Positions 1 to 12,525 of a stretch of 64,000 bases of DNA are shown piece by piece. The stretch lies in assembly GCA_030549335.1 (NCBI GenBank), contig CM060189.1:30465001-30529000 (forward strand). The letters run 5' to 3'. Position 1 is the first letter of the stretch. Each line of letters starts with the position of its first letter. Below the pieces are notes generated by a model. It was given only the letters and a program-made list of their open reading frames with translations. It did not search any database and was not told the origin of the DNA. The DNA comes from Pontederia crassipes. Its lineage: Eukaryota; Streptophyta; Magnoliopsida; Commelinales; Pontederiaceae. The translations under genes and the position numbers were made by a program.

Positions 1-3000
1 TTTTATTATTAATTTTGATAATATTTTATTATTTTTTATAATATTTTTATTAATTTTATAATATTGTATTATTTTTTATTGTGTCATGTTGAGAAATTGA
101 CTATTTTATTGTTTTTTATATTATTGTATTATTTTTTATAATATTATTCACATTATATTCATTAAACTATTTTCAAAATATAATGTGAATAATACTATAA
201 AATATATGAAAGATTCTTACAAAATAAATTTCTTAATACTGAAGTTTAATTTAAATGTGGTATTATTTTATTTATGATAAATAGTTTTAATATAACTTTC
301 ATTTTGTTTGGATAAATAGAAAAAGAGAAGATAAGTTCATTATATTAAACTAACAAAAAATTCCATCAATTCTCGAATTAATTAATGAAAATATAAATAT
401 AAATTTATTTAAATCTACTAGTGCGATGTAAATATCATAAAAGTGAATCAAATTAATTACTCAACAGATAATGTCTTGGGCAAAAACAATGACCCGAATC
501 AACGTTTCTTTTTTTGATTAAAATGCTTTGCTATTTCATTTTTTTCTATTAATATCTTTCATTTTATTTATTTTTGGTTCAATTATTTTTTCAGTTGACA
601 TCTTTCATGTTTTTCCATCCAATTATTTCTAGTCTCCTTTTTTCCTTCAATTATTTCTCTTTTTTTTTCATTTCTACCTTTTCTAACTCCCTCTTTTCCT
701 CCTTAAATTTCTCACTTCATTTTTCCTTTTTTCACACATTTGTTTTCACAATTCTTACTTTTTCATACAATTTATACACCATGACCTTCCTTTTCTCTTT
801 CCTAATTATTTATTTTCTTGCATTTTTTTTATTTTTTACTCTTATATTCCAATTTCTAATTTTTCATCTCTTAATTAAAAAATAACGAACCAGATTGAAC
901 CTATCCAATTTTTTCATTTTTGATTTTGAATGAAAACTGAACCGAATTGATGACTTGTTCACAGTTTGCTCATCCAACTGGATAGTCCACTTCAGTTTTT
1001 AAAACATTGATCCTAAATGTATAAAATATTGTTACCTTTGTTTTTATCCAACATATTTAATGAAAACATTTATCTTTTTTATGAATTATAAATTTTATTC
1101 ATTTAATTTTAAAAGTTACATATTAATAAGTAAATGGAACTCGTAGGCCAACTTCAATTTCATCATGGTCTCATTTGACTTTTTTTAACTTTTAAAATTA
1201 AATAAATAAATAGTTAAAGTTTATAAAGGTAACTTTTTTTGCTAAAAGTAAATATATTTCTAAACATTTTTTATAAAGAAAATATATTAGGATTTAGGGG
1301 GTAATGCACGAACATAATATACTATATGAATGAAAAATGGATAATTTTGTTGGTTAGTGTCAATATTATATTGATCACAATGTTAATCATGTAACACCTT
1401 AAAAATCCACTCTAAAAGTTGTGGCCATATAGGAGAATTCCGATATGTCACATTCATTCCTCATCACATATGAGCATAATAACAAATAGGATAACTTATT
1501 GCGGAAGACGTAACAATAATATAACATACAATGAAAAAGTTAATAACATCAAAATACCATGATTGAAGTAAATGAACAAATATTGATAAGATTGAGAATT
1601 TAAATTGACACAATTTAAGACATTAAGTATAGAACTTTCATGAAAATTCTTGACTTCCATAGTCTACTGGATTCAACATAGTTAATAAATCAAGACTTTA
1701 TTTATCTTTATCCCATTTTCAATTTCTTATTAAGAGACGAGTTGACATCTTCTTTAATTTGATCACATGCATAAATTCAAGATATAGAATCTTACAATTA
1801 AAGCATGTAAATGATCATGCATTTAATATCTTAAAATAGGATATCACATGACATACTTATGCATCTGAATATAATAAAATAGATGCGTATATGACATGAG
1901 TTCTAGCATGGACAATCATAACATGGAATATCATGCATCATCATATAGTAACATGAAATCATACATTAATACATCATAAATGAGTGAATGAAAGTAACAT
2001 TGTACTTATCAAACTTGATCTTTTTTTTACGTCATCTATATTTTAGTATTATTTTATAATCCTTTGGGCATTATTTTCTTTCATTTAATTCACTGTCATC
2101 ATTTATCATATGATACCTTGAAAGTGTACTACGTCACTTTGAACATTCTCTATTTTATGATATATTTGATATTAAATTACTTGACAAATCAAGTCATTAC
2201 CATCACTTAAGTTAGTTGAAGAAGATATTTTTCATTCGCTCATTTATGAAAATATATCGATGTATTAATGTAATAAGGAATATTAGAAATACAAATGTCT
2301 TGTAGGTATGAGAAATTTTAGCTTCAGAAATACATATATACAAAGTGTAAGAATTTTATTTCCTAACTTTAATTTTGATGGACGACAAAAACATATTCTA
2401 AATGGTTTATTATACTTTTCAAATATCAATGTATTAAGACTCTATTGTATTATTTAGCTTGGATAATGTTATCTAGATGTATAGCAATCAACAAACGTCA
2501 TTATATAATATTTATACTTAAGAAAATACCTCTTAAAAATATCTATAAGTTCATTTCTATTGTTTATGATCATAAAATCACTTTCACATTATTAGCTATT
2601 TGTCATTATCATGAAAATAAATTTCATGGAGATGGCAGAGGCCATGTTTTCTATACCTATCAAAATAAGGATTGTGACGAGGGTCTCATACCCTTGAAGT
2701 GCTCCTGTCACAATCGTGAACAATTCTTTCATGGGCATGACATAGGTGACTTCTCCAGGGGGTTGTCAAATTATGAAATATATTTCACGGGCGTGACAAA
2801 AGCTTGTTTCTCCACCCTTAGTCACTCAGGCTATGACGAGGGTGTCACATCGTGAGGACAAAGAGCAGTCACAATTTTTCATAAACTCTAGCTTGTGGTT
2901 GTGACCATGTTGATCACGGCGAGATTAATAATTTTTGACACAAAATCACAAGTTTTTAGGTATAATATCAAGGAGAAACATGTGGAATATTAAGAACATA

Positions 3001-3119
3001 GTAAGAGATGCTTTATAGGCATTACATAACCATATTAATATGACTTGAACCATATAAATATGACATGAATAAAGTTTAGAAATTTCCTTCCAAACACATC
3101 ATGAACTCTTAAATATAGA
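1..3119. other. AT-rich intergenic DNA, no gene seen
   Basis: No conserved protein, RNA gene or element with clear termini is visible. The open frame at 574-885 is only a pyrimidine-rich strand read as Phe/Ser/Leu. The one at 2445-2855 has no family signature. Simple TTTTAT runs fill the first 150 bases. Confidence 0.6.
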
Positions 3120-4640
3120 GTATTGATGCGTTAAATTTGTAACAATAAAATTTGCTAGCAAGTGCACTAGTCGCTCAAGTAATATAGTAATAGGAGTAAG
3201 AGTGTCGAACCCACGAGGAATATTATCAATAAAATATCTGAATTTATAAATTAATAAGAGAAAAAAATAGAATTTTGGAAAAGGTTTTTGTGAAATAAAA
3301 TACAGAAAATAAGATAAAGATAAGATAATGGTGTTGAAGTTAGGCCTTAGGATGAAAATAGATCAGGATAAATATTTGAACTGTAAAAGATAAATTTAAT
3401 TTTTAAAGATGGATTAAGAATTTTCCCAAGTTATTAATTTACAAGATTAACATCACAGAGTCCACAAACTGGTAATTCTGCTATTTAATCCGGCAAATCA
3501 AATTATCCTAAATTTAATCAAACCTAAAGTCCCACAAACTGGTATTCGTCAGATAAGATTAAAATTAAGATGCATTAATATGAGAATCCTAGATTATTAA
3601 TTACTCCACAAACTGGTATAGATTAACAAATCACATAAACTTGATTCTCCATAAACTAGTTATCAAATTTATGTCAATTATTAATTTCATATAAAATCAA
3701 TTAATTTAATTAATAAATTCTGAAATTAAATAGTCCACAAACTGATAATTACTCAACTCAGAAATCTAAATAATTAAATCAAAAGCATTAAGCACAATTA
3801 ACTAATTGATCAGAAAAGATTAAAATAAATAATATAGGGTCCAAATAGTTTTCCTTCAATAATAATCTCCTAAAATGAAATAAATAGAAACATGGAGTTC
3901 ATCATAGAAATTCTGGAGAGATAATAACAAAATAACAATAATAATTGGAAGAATTACACCCAAAATAAAAGTAGAGCTCTCGAATTGGACAGACAGTCGG
4001 GCAGCCTCTCGGACTTGATCAGGGTCGCAATCAACTTTCAGCCGTCGCACCTCTCTCCTTTTGGTCGAAGCCTGCAGACTCTCGACTCGCTGTGAAAGAA
4101 ACCTGAACTTCAGAGCACGAGTTGGGATGACGGCTTCTTCACGTATTTATAGGTGCAGACGGCCTTCAATTTGATCCAGTTGATAACATCGTATGGCCGA
4201 ATTTAATTTCGTCGGATAAAACTTAAGTGGCTTACGACTCTATCCAATTTGACGATAAAAGTTTCACGGCCGATAAACTCTATCCACTTCATTTTGCACG
4301 TGATGATTCCTCTGTAAATCTCGGCCACAAAATCGAGTTTGCGCCCAAGGATTGGAGTTATCGGCCGATAAAATGATATCACTTTCTAAATCTCGGCCAC
4401 AAAACTCGTTTGCACCCTAGATTTCTCGGCCGATACGATGAGTAACTTCTTATCTCGCCCAAAATGATAACAATCTCGGCCACAAAATTCGTTTGCCCCC
4501 TAACGATTATGGCCGATAGTAATAAAACATTGGATGTTTTGTGGCTGATAAACTTGATAGATGATAGGAGTCTCGGCCAATACGGATAGATCTTTGATGA
4601 TTTATCGGCCGATATGTCCATTCTTGATCAAATATAATCC
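3120..4640. repeat. Unclassified repetitive block with two repeated motifs
   Basis: Two short motifs recur. A 'ccacaaactggt'-type motif occurs about five times at 3461, 3531, 3605, 3648 (degenerate) and 3733. A 'tcggccacaaaa' motif recurs at 4319, 4392 and 4474, among further 'tcggccgat' copies between about 4260 and 4620. The opening stretch at 3150-3215 (around 'gcaagtgcactagtcgc') resembles a dispersed plant repeat, but I cannot assign a class. No LTR pair, terminal inverted repeats or coding domain was found. Confidence 0.55.
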
Positions 4641-4924
4641 TTGGATAATTATGTATTCGATTTTTCCTGTAAAATTATAATCACAATTTAATTAATCCAT
4701 CCACAATTAAAATATTCAGAAAATTAACAATTAAATTTGATAAATTCAGAATTACGACTAAAAGTGATCTAAAATGATGTATGCCATGATCAAATTATAG
4801 AAAAATTAATTAAAATAATAATATAAAATATGTTATATTTTACATGCATCATAATAATATATCCTTCATTGAACTTCACAAAAACTTGGCATGAAAATAT
4901 AGTCCCTCAATTAAAATTCCTATT

Positions 4925-5150
4925 GGGGGTGTTTGGTACGGGGCTAAAATGAGATTCAACAAGTTATTCTCAACTTTTCATCCAAACAACATTACAGACG
5001 TCATGTGGAGCCCACTGATCATCATTGTGGGAACAAGAAAAAAGTATTAATAATTTTGTTCTTACTCCATGGTGGAATAAGATTGTTCCCATCGTAAGAA
5101 CACTAGGAGCAAAAAAATGTTTTGGATCAAAGTTATAGTCAAACAGGCCC
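4925..5150. mobile_element. MITE, probably PIF/Harbinger (Tourist-like)
   Basis: The left end reads 'gggggtgtttgg' and the right end is the inverse of 'gggcctgtttga'. This gives imperfect terminal inverted repeats around the 'GTGTTTGG' core typical of Harbinger-type MITEs. The element is about 226 bp. No clean 3-bp target duplication could be fixed, so the class is inferred from the termini only. Confidence 0.5.
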
Positions 5151-6237
5151 ATAAAAAATAAGATGTTCTTGAGTATCTTAATTCAAACATTCAAAACATC
5201 ATGAAAAAGAAAGGGATTTGAAATTATTTTATGAACCTTCTCAATCACGACTCTTTTTTCTTTCTCTCGATTCTCCTCTTTATTCATGTTCCTCAATCCA
5301 TAGCAGGTTGTCCTGTCAAGAAAAAGAGAAATAGGAAAGAAGCTTGAGTTTTTAAATAGAGTCATTATGACTTTTATAAAAAAAATAGTAACAATCCTGA
5401 TTAAAATTTGAGATGTTACAATTAATGATGGTTAGCACAATCAAATAGCGGGGTGTGTCGTATGGTCATTGAGTACTAGTAGTTCAAGTTCAATTCTTAG
5501 AGTCACCACTTTTTTATTTTCGTCTAAACACTCAATTAGTCAGATGTTAGTAGTCTTGGACACCGATGAATTTCGATTGAAAAAAATCGAGGTGTTATGA
5601 AACATATGAATTTAATACTTGAAGATGAAAACAACATTGTGCAATGACAAACATGTGATAATCTTGATAATATTTATGTGCATTCATGTAAAATTTATGA
5701 GTGATGTATTACATTGAATTATTCATCATATATATCGGATATTATTGCTATCAGATTCAAATATGGTGATGCAACTTAGTAGAGTTTCTAAACATCACTT
5801 TCTTTCCTTATGCTTTCCTACAATTTCTTTTGGATGCAAAAAGTTGGATGATTTTTTTTTTCAGGATACCCAGAAAGAAAAAAAAACTGAATTAACAATT
5901 TTGACTATTTGATAATTGTGATAATACAGAAAACTTAATACATCCAAATTATTGTTGTGCATAAAAATGAAAGCACTAAAATTTGATGAAGTGAGAACAA
6001 AAGAAAAGAATACATAAGCATGATCTAATAAGAAAAATAAACCAAGAATTGCTACGCTATATTATATTTTCATTGGCCTTCTGGAAAAAAAAAAACAGAA
6101 AAGAAAATTCTAGGCTCCTACCTTGAAAGCCCTGCAGCCTTGGGGCAAGGGCAAAAAAGGCACCTACAACTCCTCTTTTAAATGAGTGTGTCCATCTATT
6201 AAATAAGACAAGTCAATTATCTTTATTCATCGACTTA
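5151..6237. other. Intergenic DNA, no gene seen
   Basis: AT-rich sequence between the MITE and the CACTA element. I see no exon, RNA gene or element boundary in it. Confidence 0.6.
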
Positions 6238-6389
6238 CACTACAAGAAAATCGCGATTTTTCGACGGATAATTTTTGACGGTTCTAAATTCATCGCTATT
6301 TGCGACGAATTTTTCGACGGTTTCATTTCCGACGGATTTTTCGACGGTTATGACCGTCGAAAATAATTTATATTATTATTTAATTTTTT

Positions 6390-6870
6390 GACGATTAGGA
6401 ACGTCGATATTTTCGACGGATATCCAACCGTCGTAATTTCCGATGACTTTTCCGACGATTACGATCGTCGGAAATAAAAAAATTAAATTATATATTTTTA
6501 ATATTATTATTAAATTTTTTCGACGGATTTTCCGACAGTCACGACCGTCGAAAATAAAAAAATTTATTATATAATTTATTATATTATTGTTTAATTTTTC
6601 GACGATTAGGAATGTCGATATTTTTGACGGATATCCATCCGTCGTAATTTTCGACAACTTTTCCGATGTTAGGACCGTCGGAAATAAAAAAATTAAATTA
6701 TATAATTTTAATATTATTATTAAAATTTTTCGACGAATTTTCTGACGGTTGTGGCCGTCGAAAATAAAAAAAGTAATTATATAATTTATTATATTATTAT
6801 TTAATTTTTCGACGATTAGGAACGTCGATATTTTCGACGGATATCCATCCGTCGCAAAATCCGTCGTAAT
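6390..6870. repeat. About 210-bp tandem repeat in the CACTA left arm
   Basis: The motif 'gacgattagg' followed by a CGACGG pair recurs at 6390, 6601 and 6811, periods of 211 and 210 bp. Each unit carries several CGACGG/CCGTCG hairpins separated by an AT-rich spacer. The period is divisible by 3 in one interval, which explains the open minus-strand frame here; it is not a gene. Confidence 0.85.
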
Positions 6871-7486
6871 TTCCGAAGGTCGTAACCGTCGGTAAATCCG
6901 CTGTAATTTCCGACGGATATCCAAACCGTCGCAATTACCGACGGTTTTGACCGTCGGTAAAGATTACCGTCGGTTCAAACCGTCGGTAAAATAAAATAAA
7001 ATTTTTTATTATTTATGTTTTTGACGGCCGAAACCGTCGGTAATTAAAATTTCGTTATCCCGCTTTTTTTCCCTTTTCCCGCTTTCTTTCCACTTTTTTC
7101 CTTTATATATTTTCCCTCCTCCCTCTTCTCTCTCCCTCCTCCCTCCACTCCTCTCTCTCTCTCCCTCCTCTCCTCTCTCCCTCTCCCGGCCGTGAGCACG
7201 GACGCCGGACGCCGGTTACGCCGCGAGATCGGCCTCTCCCGCACGTCGGACGCCGGCGACCCTCCCACGCCGGACGTCGGCGACCCTCTCCCGCACCGGC
7301 GACTCTCTCCCGCGCATCTCTCTCTCTACCGTTCCGCGCCGGCATCTCTCTCTGCTGTCGACCGGATCCGGCCGCCAGACGGCCGGTTCCGGCCTCCAAC
7401 GGCCGGATCGGCCGCCAGGCGGGCCGGTTCCGGCCTCCAGCGCCCGAATCCGGCCGCCTGGCACCGGATCGACCGCCAGGCGGGTC

Positions 7487-7626
7487 GGATCCGGCCGCCT
7501 GGCGCCGGATCCGGCCGCCTGGCGCCGGATCCGGCCTCCTGGCGTCGGATCCGGCTTCCTGGCGCCAGATCCGGCCGCCTGGAGTCGGATCCGGCCGCCT
7601 GGCGCTGGATCCGGCCTCCTGGCGGC
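7487..7626. repeat. 20-bp GC-rich minisatellite, seven units
   Basis: Units of the form 'ggatccggccgcctggcgcc' start at 7487, 7507, 7527, 7547, 7567, 7587 and 7607 with 1-3 substitutions each; six of the seven start GGATCC. Degenerate and inverted copies extend upstream to about 7370. Because 20 is not a multiple of 3, each unit shifts frame, so the open frames across it are not protein genes. Confidence 0.92.
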
Positions 7627-7684
7627 GTATTCGAACGCCAGGCGGCCGGATCCGGTCGCTAATTTTTTTTATATTTAAAAAATT

Positions 7685-8165
7685 ATTTGCGATGGTTGCG
7701 ACCGTCAAAAGATCGACGGTTGCGACAACCGTCCAAAGTTTCGACAGTTGGGGCCGTCGAAAAGTTGCGACGGCTCGGACCGCTGGCCTTTTCCGGCGGT
7801 TGCAACCGTCGGAAATTTCGACGGCTCGGACCGCCGGAAGAATTTTCCGGCGGTTGCAACCGTCGAAAATATCGACGGCTCGGACCGCCGGCCTTTTCCG
7901 GCGGTTGCAACCGTCGGAAATATCGACGGTTCGAACCGCCGAGGACTTTTTCGGCGGTTGCAACCGTCGAAAAATTTCGACGGGTCGAACCGCCGGGACT
8001 GTTCCGACGGCCAGAACCGTCTATATTTTCGACAAATTTTTTTCAACCGTCGCAAATCCGTTTGCGACGAGCGTTTTTTCGACGGATCGATTCCGACTGA
8101 AAAACCGTCGGTAATTACGTTACCGACGATTTTCGGGCTGATTACCGACGGTTCGGACCGTCGGT
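7685..8165. repeat. CACTA right-arm array of CGACGG palindromes
   Basis: Repeated palindromic blocks of 'ttgcaaccgtcg' and 'tcgacggctcggaccgccgg' type follow one another with a roughly 60-70 bp spacing. Every block can pair with itself, so the arm is a string of hairpins. This mirrors the left arm and marks it as subterminal transposon DNA. Confidence 0.85.
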
Positions 8166-8206
8166 AATCCGCATTTTTCTTGTAGTGTTATCAAAATCTA
8201 AGTATT

Positions 8207-8207
8207 C

Positions 8208-8234
<27 letters not shown>
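8207..8234. repeat. (TA)n microsatellite
   Basis: About 14 TA units just outside the right end of the CACTA element. Confidence 0.95.
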
Positions 8235-8238
<4 letters not shown>

Positions 8239-8625
8239 ACCAGTTATTCGTCTGTTGATAATGATATATTTATTCTTAATGGAAGAATGACAAAAGGTGA
8301 TTTCACTGCCACAAACATTGCACGCCAAAAGGCAGACGTCGTGCACTAAAACATCAAACAAAGAAATGTCCATGGACCCCAAAATGGTGCAATCATGCAC
8401 AGCTACATAATGTTGATATCTATGCAGATCCAGGTAGAAGGAGATTAGATTCAATCTACAAAATAGTCACTTGAAAAGGCCAAAAGCAGCATACCTTCCA
8501 TGTATGGCATATATGCCACATTCAGAATACCATCCCAATTTGAATGCATCAGATATATAATATAGGGTCGAATCTTTGTTAGGTGCATGATAGGCGAATA
8601 TGAAATATTATATACATATGTAATG

Positions 8626-8660
<35 letters not shown>

Positions 8661-9590
8661 AACTACAAAGAGTAAACTAAAGTTATGGTCATTTTTTTTC
8701 AGGAGCTTTCAGGAGTCCGTCAACATTTTTTTTTCTGTCCATGTGTGGAGCATTATTTGACACTCCACCAGCAGGCATCCACATCCTATATATAATCAGA
8801 GTAGGGACGAGGAAAAAAATAAGGGAAAAAAGCAAGGAAAGTTATGAATAAAAAATGGCAAAATCATGTGGTGTGACCCGTTACTATTTTTTCCTTTTAC
8901 CTACTATACATAACGTAGGAAATTTGTCCTCTCACGTTATAATGAACAGAGTTGGCATCTTTACCTATCCTAAGATTAGAAGAAGGGATCTTTTACATCT
9001 AGGTAGGCAAATAAAATTGTAATTGTTTTCGATTCCACGTAAATAATTTAATTGACATGTATTTGAATAGATTGAAACGTAACAATGATCTTGAAAAAGT
9101 TTATGTGATAAATTAATTTTATTAAGTGTTTGAATAAAATATAAAAATTAAAGATATAAAGTATAATTTGATTAATTAATAAATATTGAGTATAACTAAA
9201 AGTCTATATTATTTTTAAAAAATAATATATTATTTAAATATAATATAATATAAAAAATTCCCAAAATAATAAATAATATTACATTAATCCTTTTACAACA
9301 AATATATTATATTAATAAATAAACTATTTGTGTGAAAAATAAAGAGAGAAAATAATATTTTTTAAAAAAGAAGAAGAGTAGAATAAAGTAGAATATCTCG
9401 ATATTTCGATGATATAATTAAATAGAATATAATTAACTAATTAGTCAAACCTCGTTTGCCTAAAAATCATCTTGCATGTGATACCATAACCTCATGATAA
9501 GAATATATCTCAAACACAAATTTATCGCTATTCTCATATTTTCATTTTTCTGCAATCATATTTTATTTCTTTATAATTTGTATATGATAT

Positions 9591-9633
<43 letters not shown>

Positions 9634-10010
9634 GTCAACTATTCATAATAAAAAATTATTCGTAAAATATTATATTTTAAAATTATTTTATTCCCAAAAA
9701 AATAAGAATAAAAATATACATACTTTTTCAATGATATAATATTATGTTAATTTATTCCACTTAAACATATTCCCCGATAGAAGGGTCGGAGGGTTAGCAG
9801 CCAAATAGCAACAAAACTTTTTCCAATCTATTCGCATTTTAATGATAATTAATTAAATAATAAAAGATTAGTGACATCAATAGTTTTTCTATTTAAATAA
9901 TAAAATAAGATGGCATTAAAGAAAACTTTCGCTGTTTGAAATTATTCATCCTTTTTAACCATATCAATTAGGATTCAATGTGCATAGAACTAAACATTTT
10001 TCGAATTTCT
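8235..10010. other. Intergenic DNA with microsatellites
   Basis: Contains an (AG)n run at 8629-8656 and a (TAT)n run at 9592-9632. I see no gene; the short frame spanning the TAT run encodes a poly-isoleucine stretch and is an artefact of the repeat. Confidence 0.6.
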
Positions 10011-10650
10011 TATGTCCAAAGCTATCGGAAATCACATGAAATCTATTAAAAACTTTAATTTTTGATGAATTTTTGACAGGTCGATGTCGTTATAAAAATG
10101 CTCATAAAAAATAATTTTCCAACGGGCGCATTGATGGATACCATCATCGCAAAAACACCCTTCAAAACTTTCGGCAAGGTTGACCCATCAAAAGTTATGA
10201 AGGATGGGTTCCCTTCAAATCCAGTTGAAACTTTCGACGAGTGTATCGAAAACTTTCGAAGGGCACCCGACCTTTAGAACTTCCAACGAGTCAACCCCAA
10301 CAGAACTTTCCACGGATAATTCAACCTTCAAATTTTTTGACGATTTTACCTATCAAAAACTTTGTTTTTATAAAAAAATTTGGCCGCTGGACAATCGGCC
10401 GAATCCGACTGTCCAGTGGCCGATTACCGATAGCTTTGGCCATAAAAAATTCGACTGACCGTTAGCTGTCGAATCTGGACACTGAGAGAGAGCGAGAGAA
10501 AGTGCGAGAATGAGAGTGAGAGACTGAGAAAGGGATCATTGGAGCCGAAGTCGGGGTTCACTGGAGTTGTTGTGTCGTCGTCAAAGTCGTGAGATCGTCA
10601 AAGACGTAGGTTGCCGGAGCCGCGCACGACAAATATTGATAGAGAGAGGG
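10010..10650. mobile_element. Possible degenerate CACTA-like remnant
   Basis: The stretch has repeated 'aactttcgacga' and 'aactttcgaagg' motifs, then a 'ggccgctgg...cggccgaatccgactg' GC-rich part and a purine-rich GAGA tract. This order resembles the arm and core of the complete CACTA element at 6238-8187. Neither terminus is recognisable, so this is inference from motif composition. Confidence 0.35.
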
Positions 10651-12282
10651 AGAGGGAGAGGAAGAGAGAGAAAAGTTTAATCATATTCAGTACAGTTGGA
10701 GAAAAGTTTGAGTAGGGGCAAAGTCAGTAGTATAAGAGAGAAAAGGAAGAAAAATAATATTAATTATTTATTCGTTGTGACTAAGAGAGGTAAAGTGGTA
10801 AGAGACTTATTTTTTTAAGTAAAATTTCGAATTTAAATTTATGTGAATGTCAAAAAAAATTATTAGGTGCTTTATCTTCGTATCATCCTCAGGTATACGA
10901 TGCAGGATAATTTTATTGGATTAATTAAATTCAATGGTAGAACTTAATTTGTGAATAAAGCACATAACTATTAGAGCCGCCACGTTGATAGTTGATCTAA
11001 CTCACAAAAAAGGAAAGGGAAAAATCGTAACATCTCAATGCGGAGGGGATGGAATTGGCTGTACATAATTTCTCATGATAATGAATATATATACATATTG
11101 TGTGTGTGAATCAAGGTCAATTTTCGTTAAAAAAAGTGAAAGATTATGCAAAAATCGTGGACGTAGGAGAGATCCATATTCAAATACGTGTCTTTATGTT
11201 ATTTTCTTACGTGATCTCTCCTTTTTTATTCATTCCAATAAACTTAATTTGTTATTATTAAACCCAAGAAGTTTAATTAATGTGGTCATTTTTAACTAGT
11301 GGAGATAATGTTAAATTATGCATGAGGAAAATTTAATGCCTAAAATTAATGTGGCGGGACCAATGGAGGTCTATTAATTTCTTTTTAAGTAAAATTTTTT
11401 CACAGTCTAGGGCGACACAAATGAACTGAAAAAAAAATTACATGTGGTGGGGTGTCCTACTTCGGGTGCTTAGGTTTGTCTCCAAATTTTAATTTTAATT
11501 TATATAAAACAGGTCATCTTACCTAAATTTTATACATTTTTTTTTATTTTGTACCTAAATTTCTTGAACTCATTATATGAATTTATGGGAATCCACATGT
11601 ACTTTTGGGGACTTGACAATTTTAAAATATATTACAATATTTGAACTTATTACGAATTCATAATTTGTGAAATTTGATTCACCGATTATTCAGGATGTAG
11701 TAATGTTTTAAACATTCACTTATCTGTTTGATGTAGTTTAAAAAGATATTTATTATTAAATTAATGCCGTACCTCAACTCTCTATACTTACATATGAAGT
11801 TCGATATAATTAAGTTCACCACATAAAATGAATTTAAAATTCAATTTTGACAGCATTGATTGTAACAAAAAAAATGTAAAAAATGAAGGCGCATATAACT
11901 CTCATTCATGATATTTGAATAAATTTCTAGGCCTATTGAGTACTAATACACCAACCTTTCCTTCTCAGTTGTGCTTGCCATTTTCAGAATAAGTTTTGTG
12001 AAGATTATTTTAGAACTTCTTTTTGGAAAATAGTCTTTCTGGTTTCTATTTGATTTTGTAAGGACAAGAAATAAATCCTAAATAAAAACTAATCATACTA
12101 CTTATCGTTAAGTTAACTAGAAAGTTATTTTCGTTGATCTCATTGTGGAATATGTTTTATAAACAAGATATAATCGTAAGTTAGGATTTAGGAATAGTAA
12201 GTGATTCTTATTATCCTAAAATTAATTCCTTAAACTCCTGAGCTATAGCGATTTTTCGCTCCTAATATATCAACTTAACGTA
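10651..12282. other. Intergenic DNA, no gene seen
   Basis: AT-rich sequence without recognisable exons or element ends. Short frames present (for example 11075-11299) have no conserved features. Confidence 0.6.
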
Positions 12283-12525
12283 GCGCCCGCTAAACTATGG
12301 CACGATTTTTATTTTTTTAGTCCATCTATCATATTTTATTATCTTACCCATTCTTTTTTATTTTTTGATTTATTGAATGATTAAACTGATCTTCGGCCAT
12401 TTTTTGTTAAGAATAATTTAGTCATTTAATAAATTAAAAAATAAAATAATGAAAACATGAAATATGATGGATGGATTAAAATGAAAATGGTGGCATAGTT
12501 TTGGAGAACTCCTATTAAAAAAAGA
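12283..12525. repeat. Imperfect inverted repeat (small foldback, about 100-bp arms)
   Basis: The left arm ('aaactatggcacgatttttat' region, from about 12290) pairs with the right arm ending at about 12512 ('ggtggcatagtttt' region). Homology runs through the 'tccatcnatcatatt' core and a T-rich stretch. A short loop lies near 12400. It could be a MITE or a source of hairpin RNA; no target duplication was fixed. Confidence 0.6.

Larger units (their letters stand above)
6238..8187. mobile_element. Non-autonomous CACTA (En/Spm-type) DNA transposon
   Basis: The left end begins 'CACTACAAGAAAA' and the right end finishes 'TTTTTCTTGTAGTG', a perfect inverted match over the CACTA terminus. It is flanked by the 3-bp duplication TTA (6235-6237 and 8188-8190), as expected of CACTA elements. 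At 1950 bp it is too short for a transposase, and I see none. Both subterminal regions are packed with CGACGG/CCGTCG motifs in palindromic pairs, the kind of array bound by CACTA-encoded proteins. The middle (about 7140-7660) is extremely GC-rich against an AT-rich window. Long frames inside it come from absence of stop codons, not from conserved protein. Confidence 0.95.

Noticed and set aside
574-885. 103-codon frame rich in Phe, Ser and Leu
   Set aside because: Pyrimidine-rich low-complexity strand; no hydropathy pattern or family beyond that composition.
6376-6924. 182-codon minus-strand frame with an internal repeat
   Set aside because: Produced by the ~210-bp tandem repeat of the CACTA arm.
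7044-8167. Several long overlapping reading frames on both strands in the GC-rich block
   Set aside because: They lie in a minisatellite and palindrome arrays of a CACTA element; low stop density from GC richness, Arg/Pro/Gly-rich composition, no conserved domain.
9592-9632. CRISPR-like regular repeat
   Set aside because: A plain (TAT)n microsatellite; no spacers, and the genome is a plant's.
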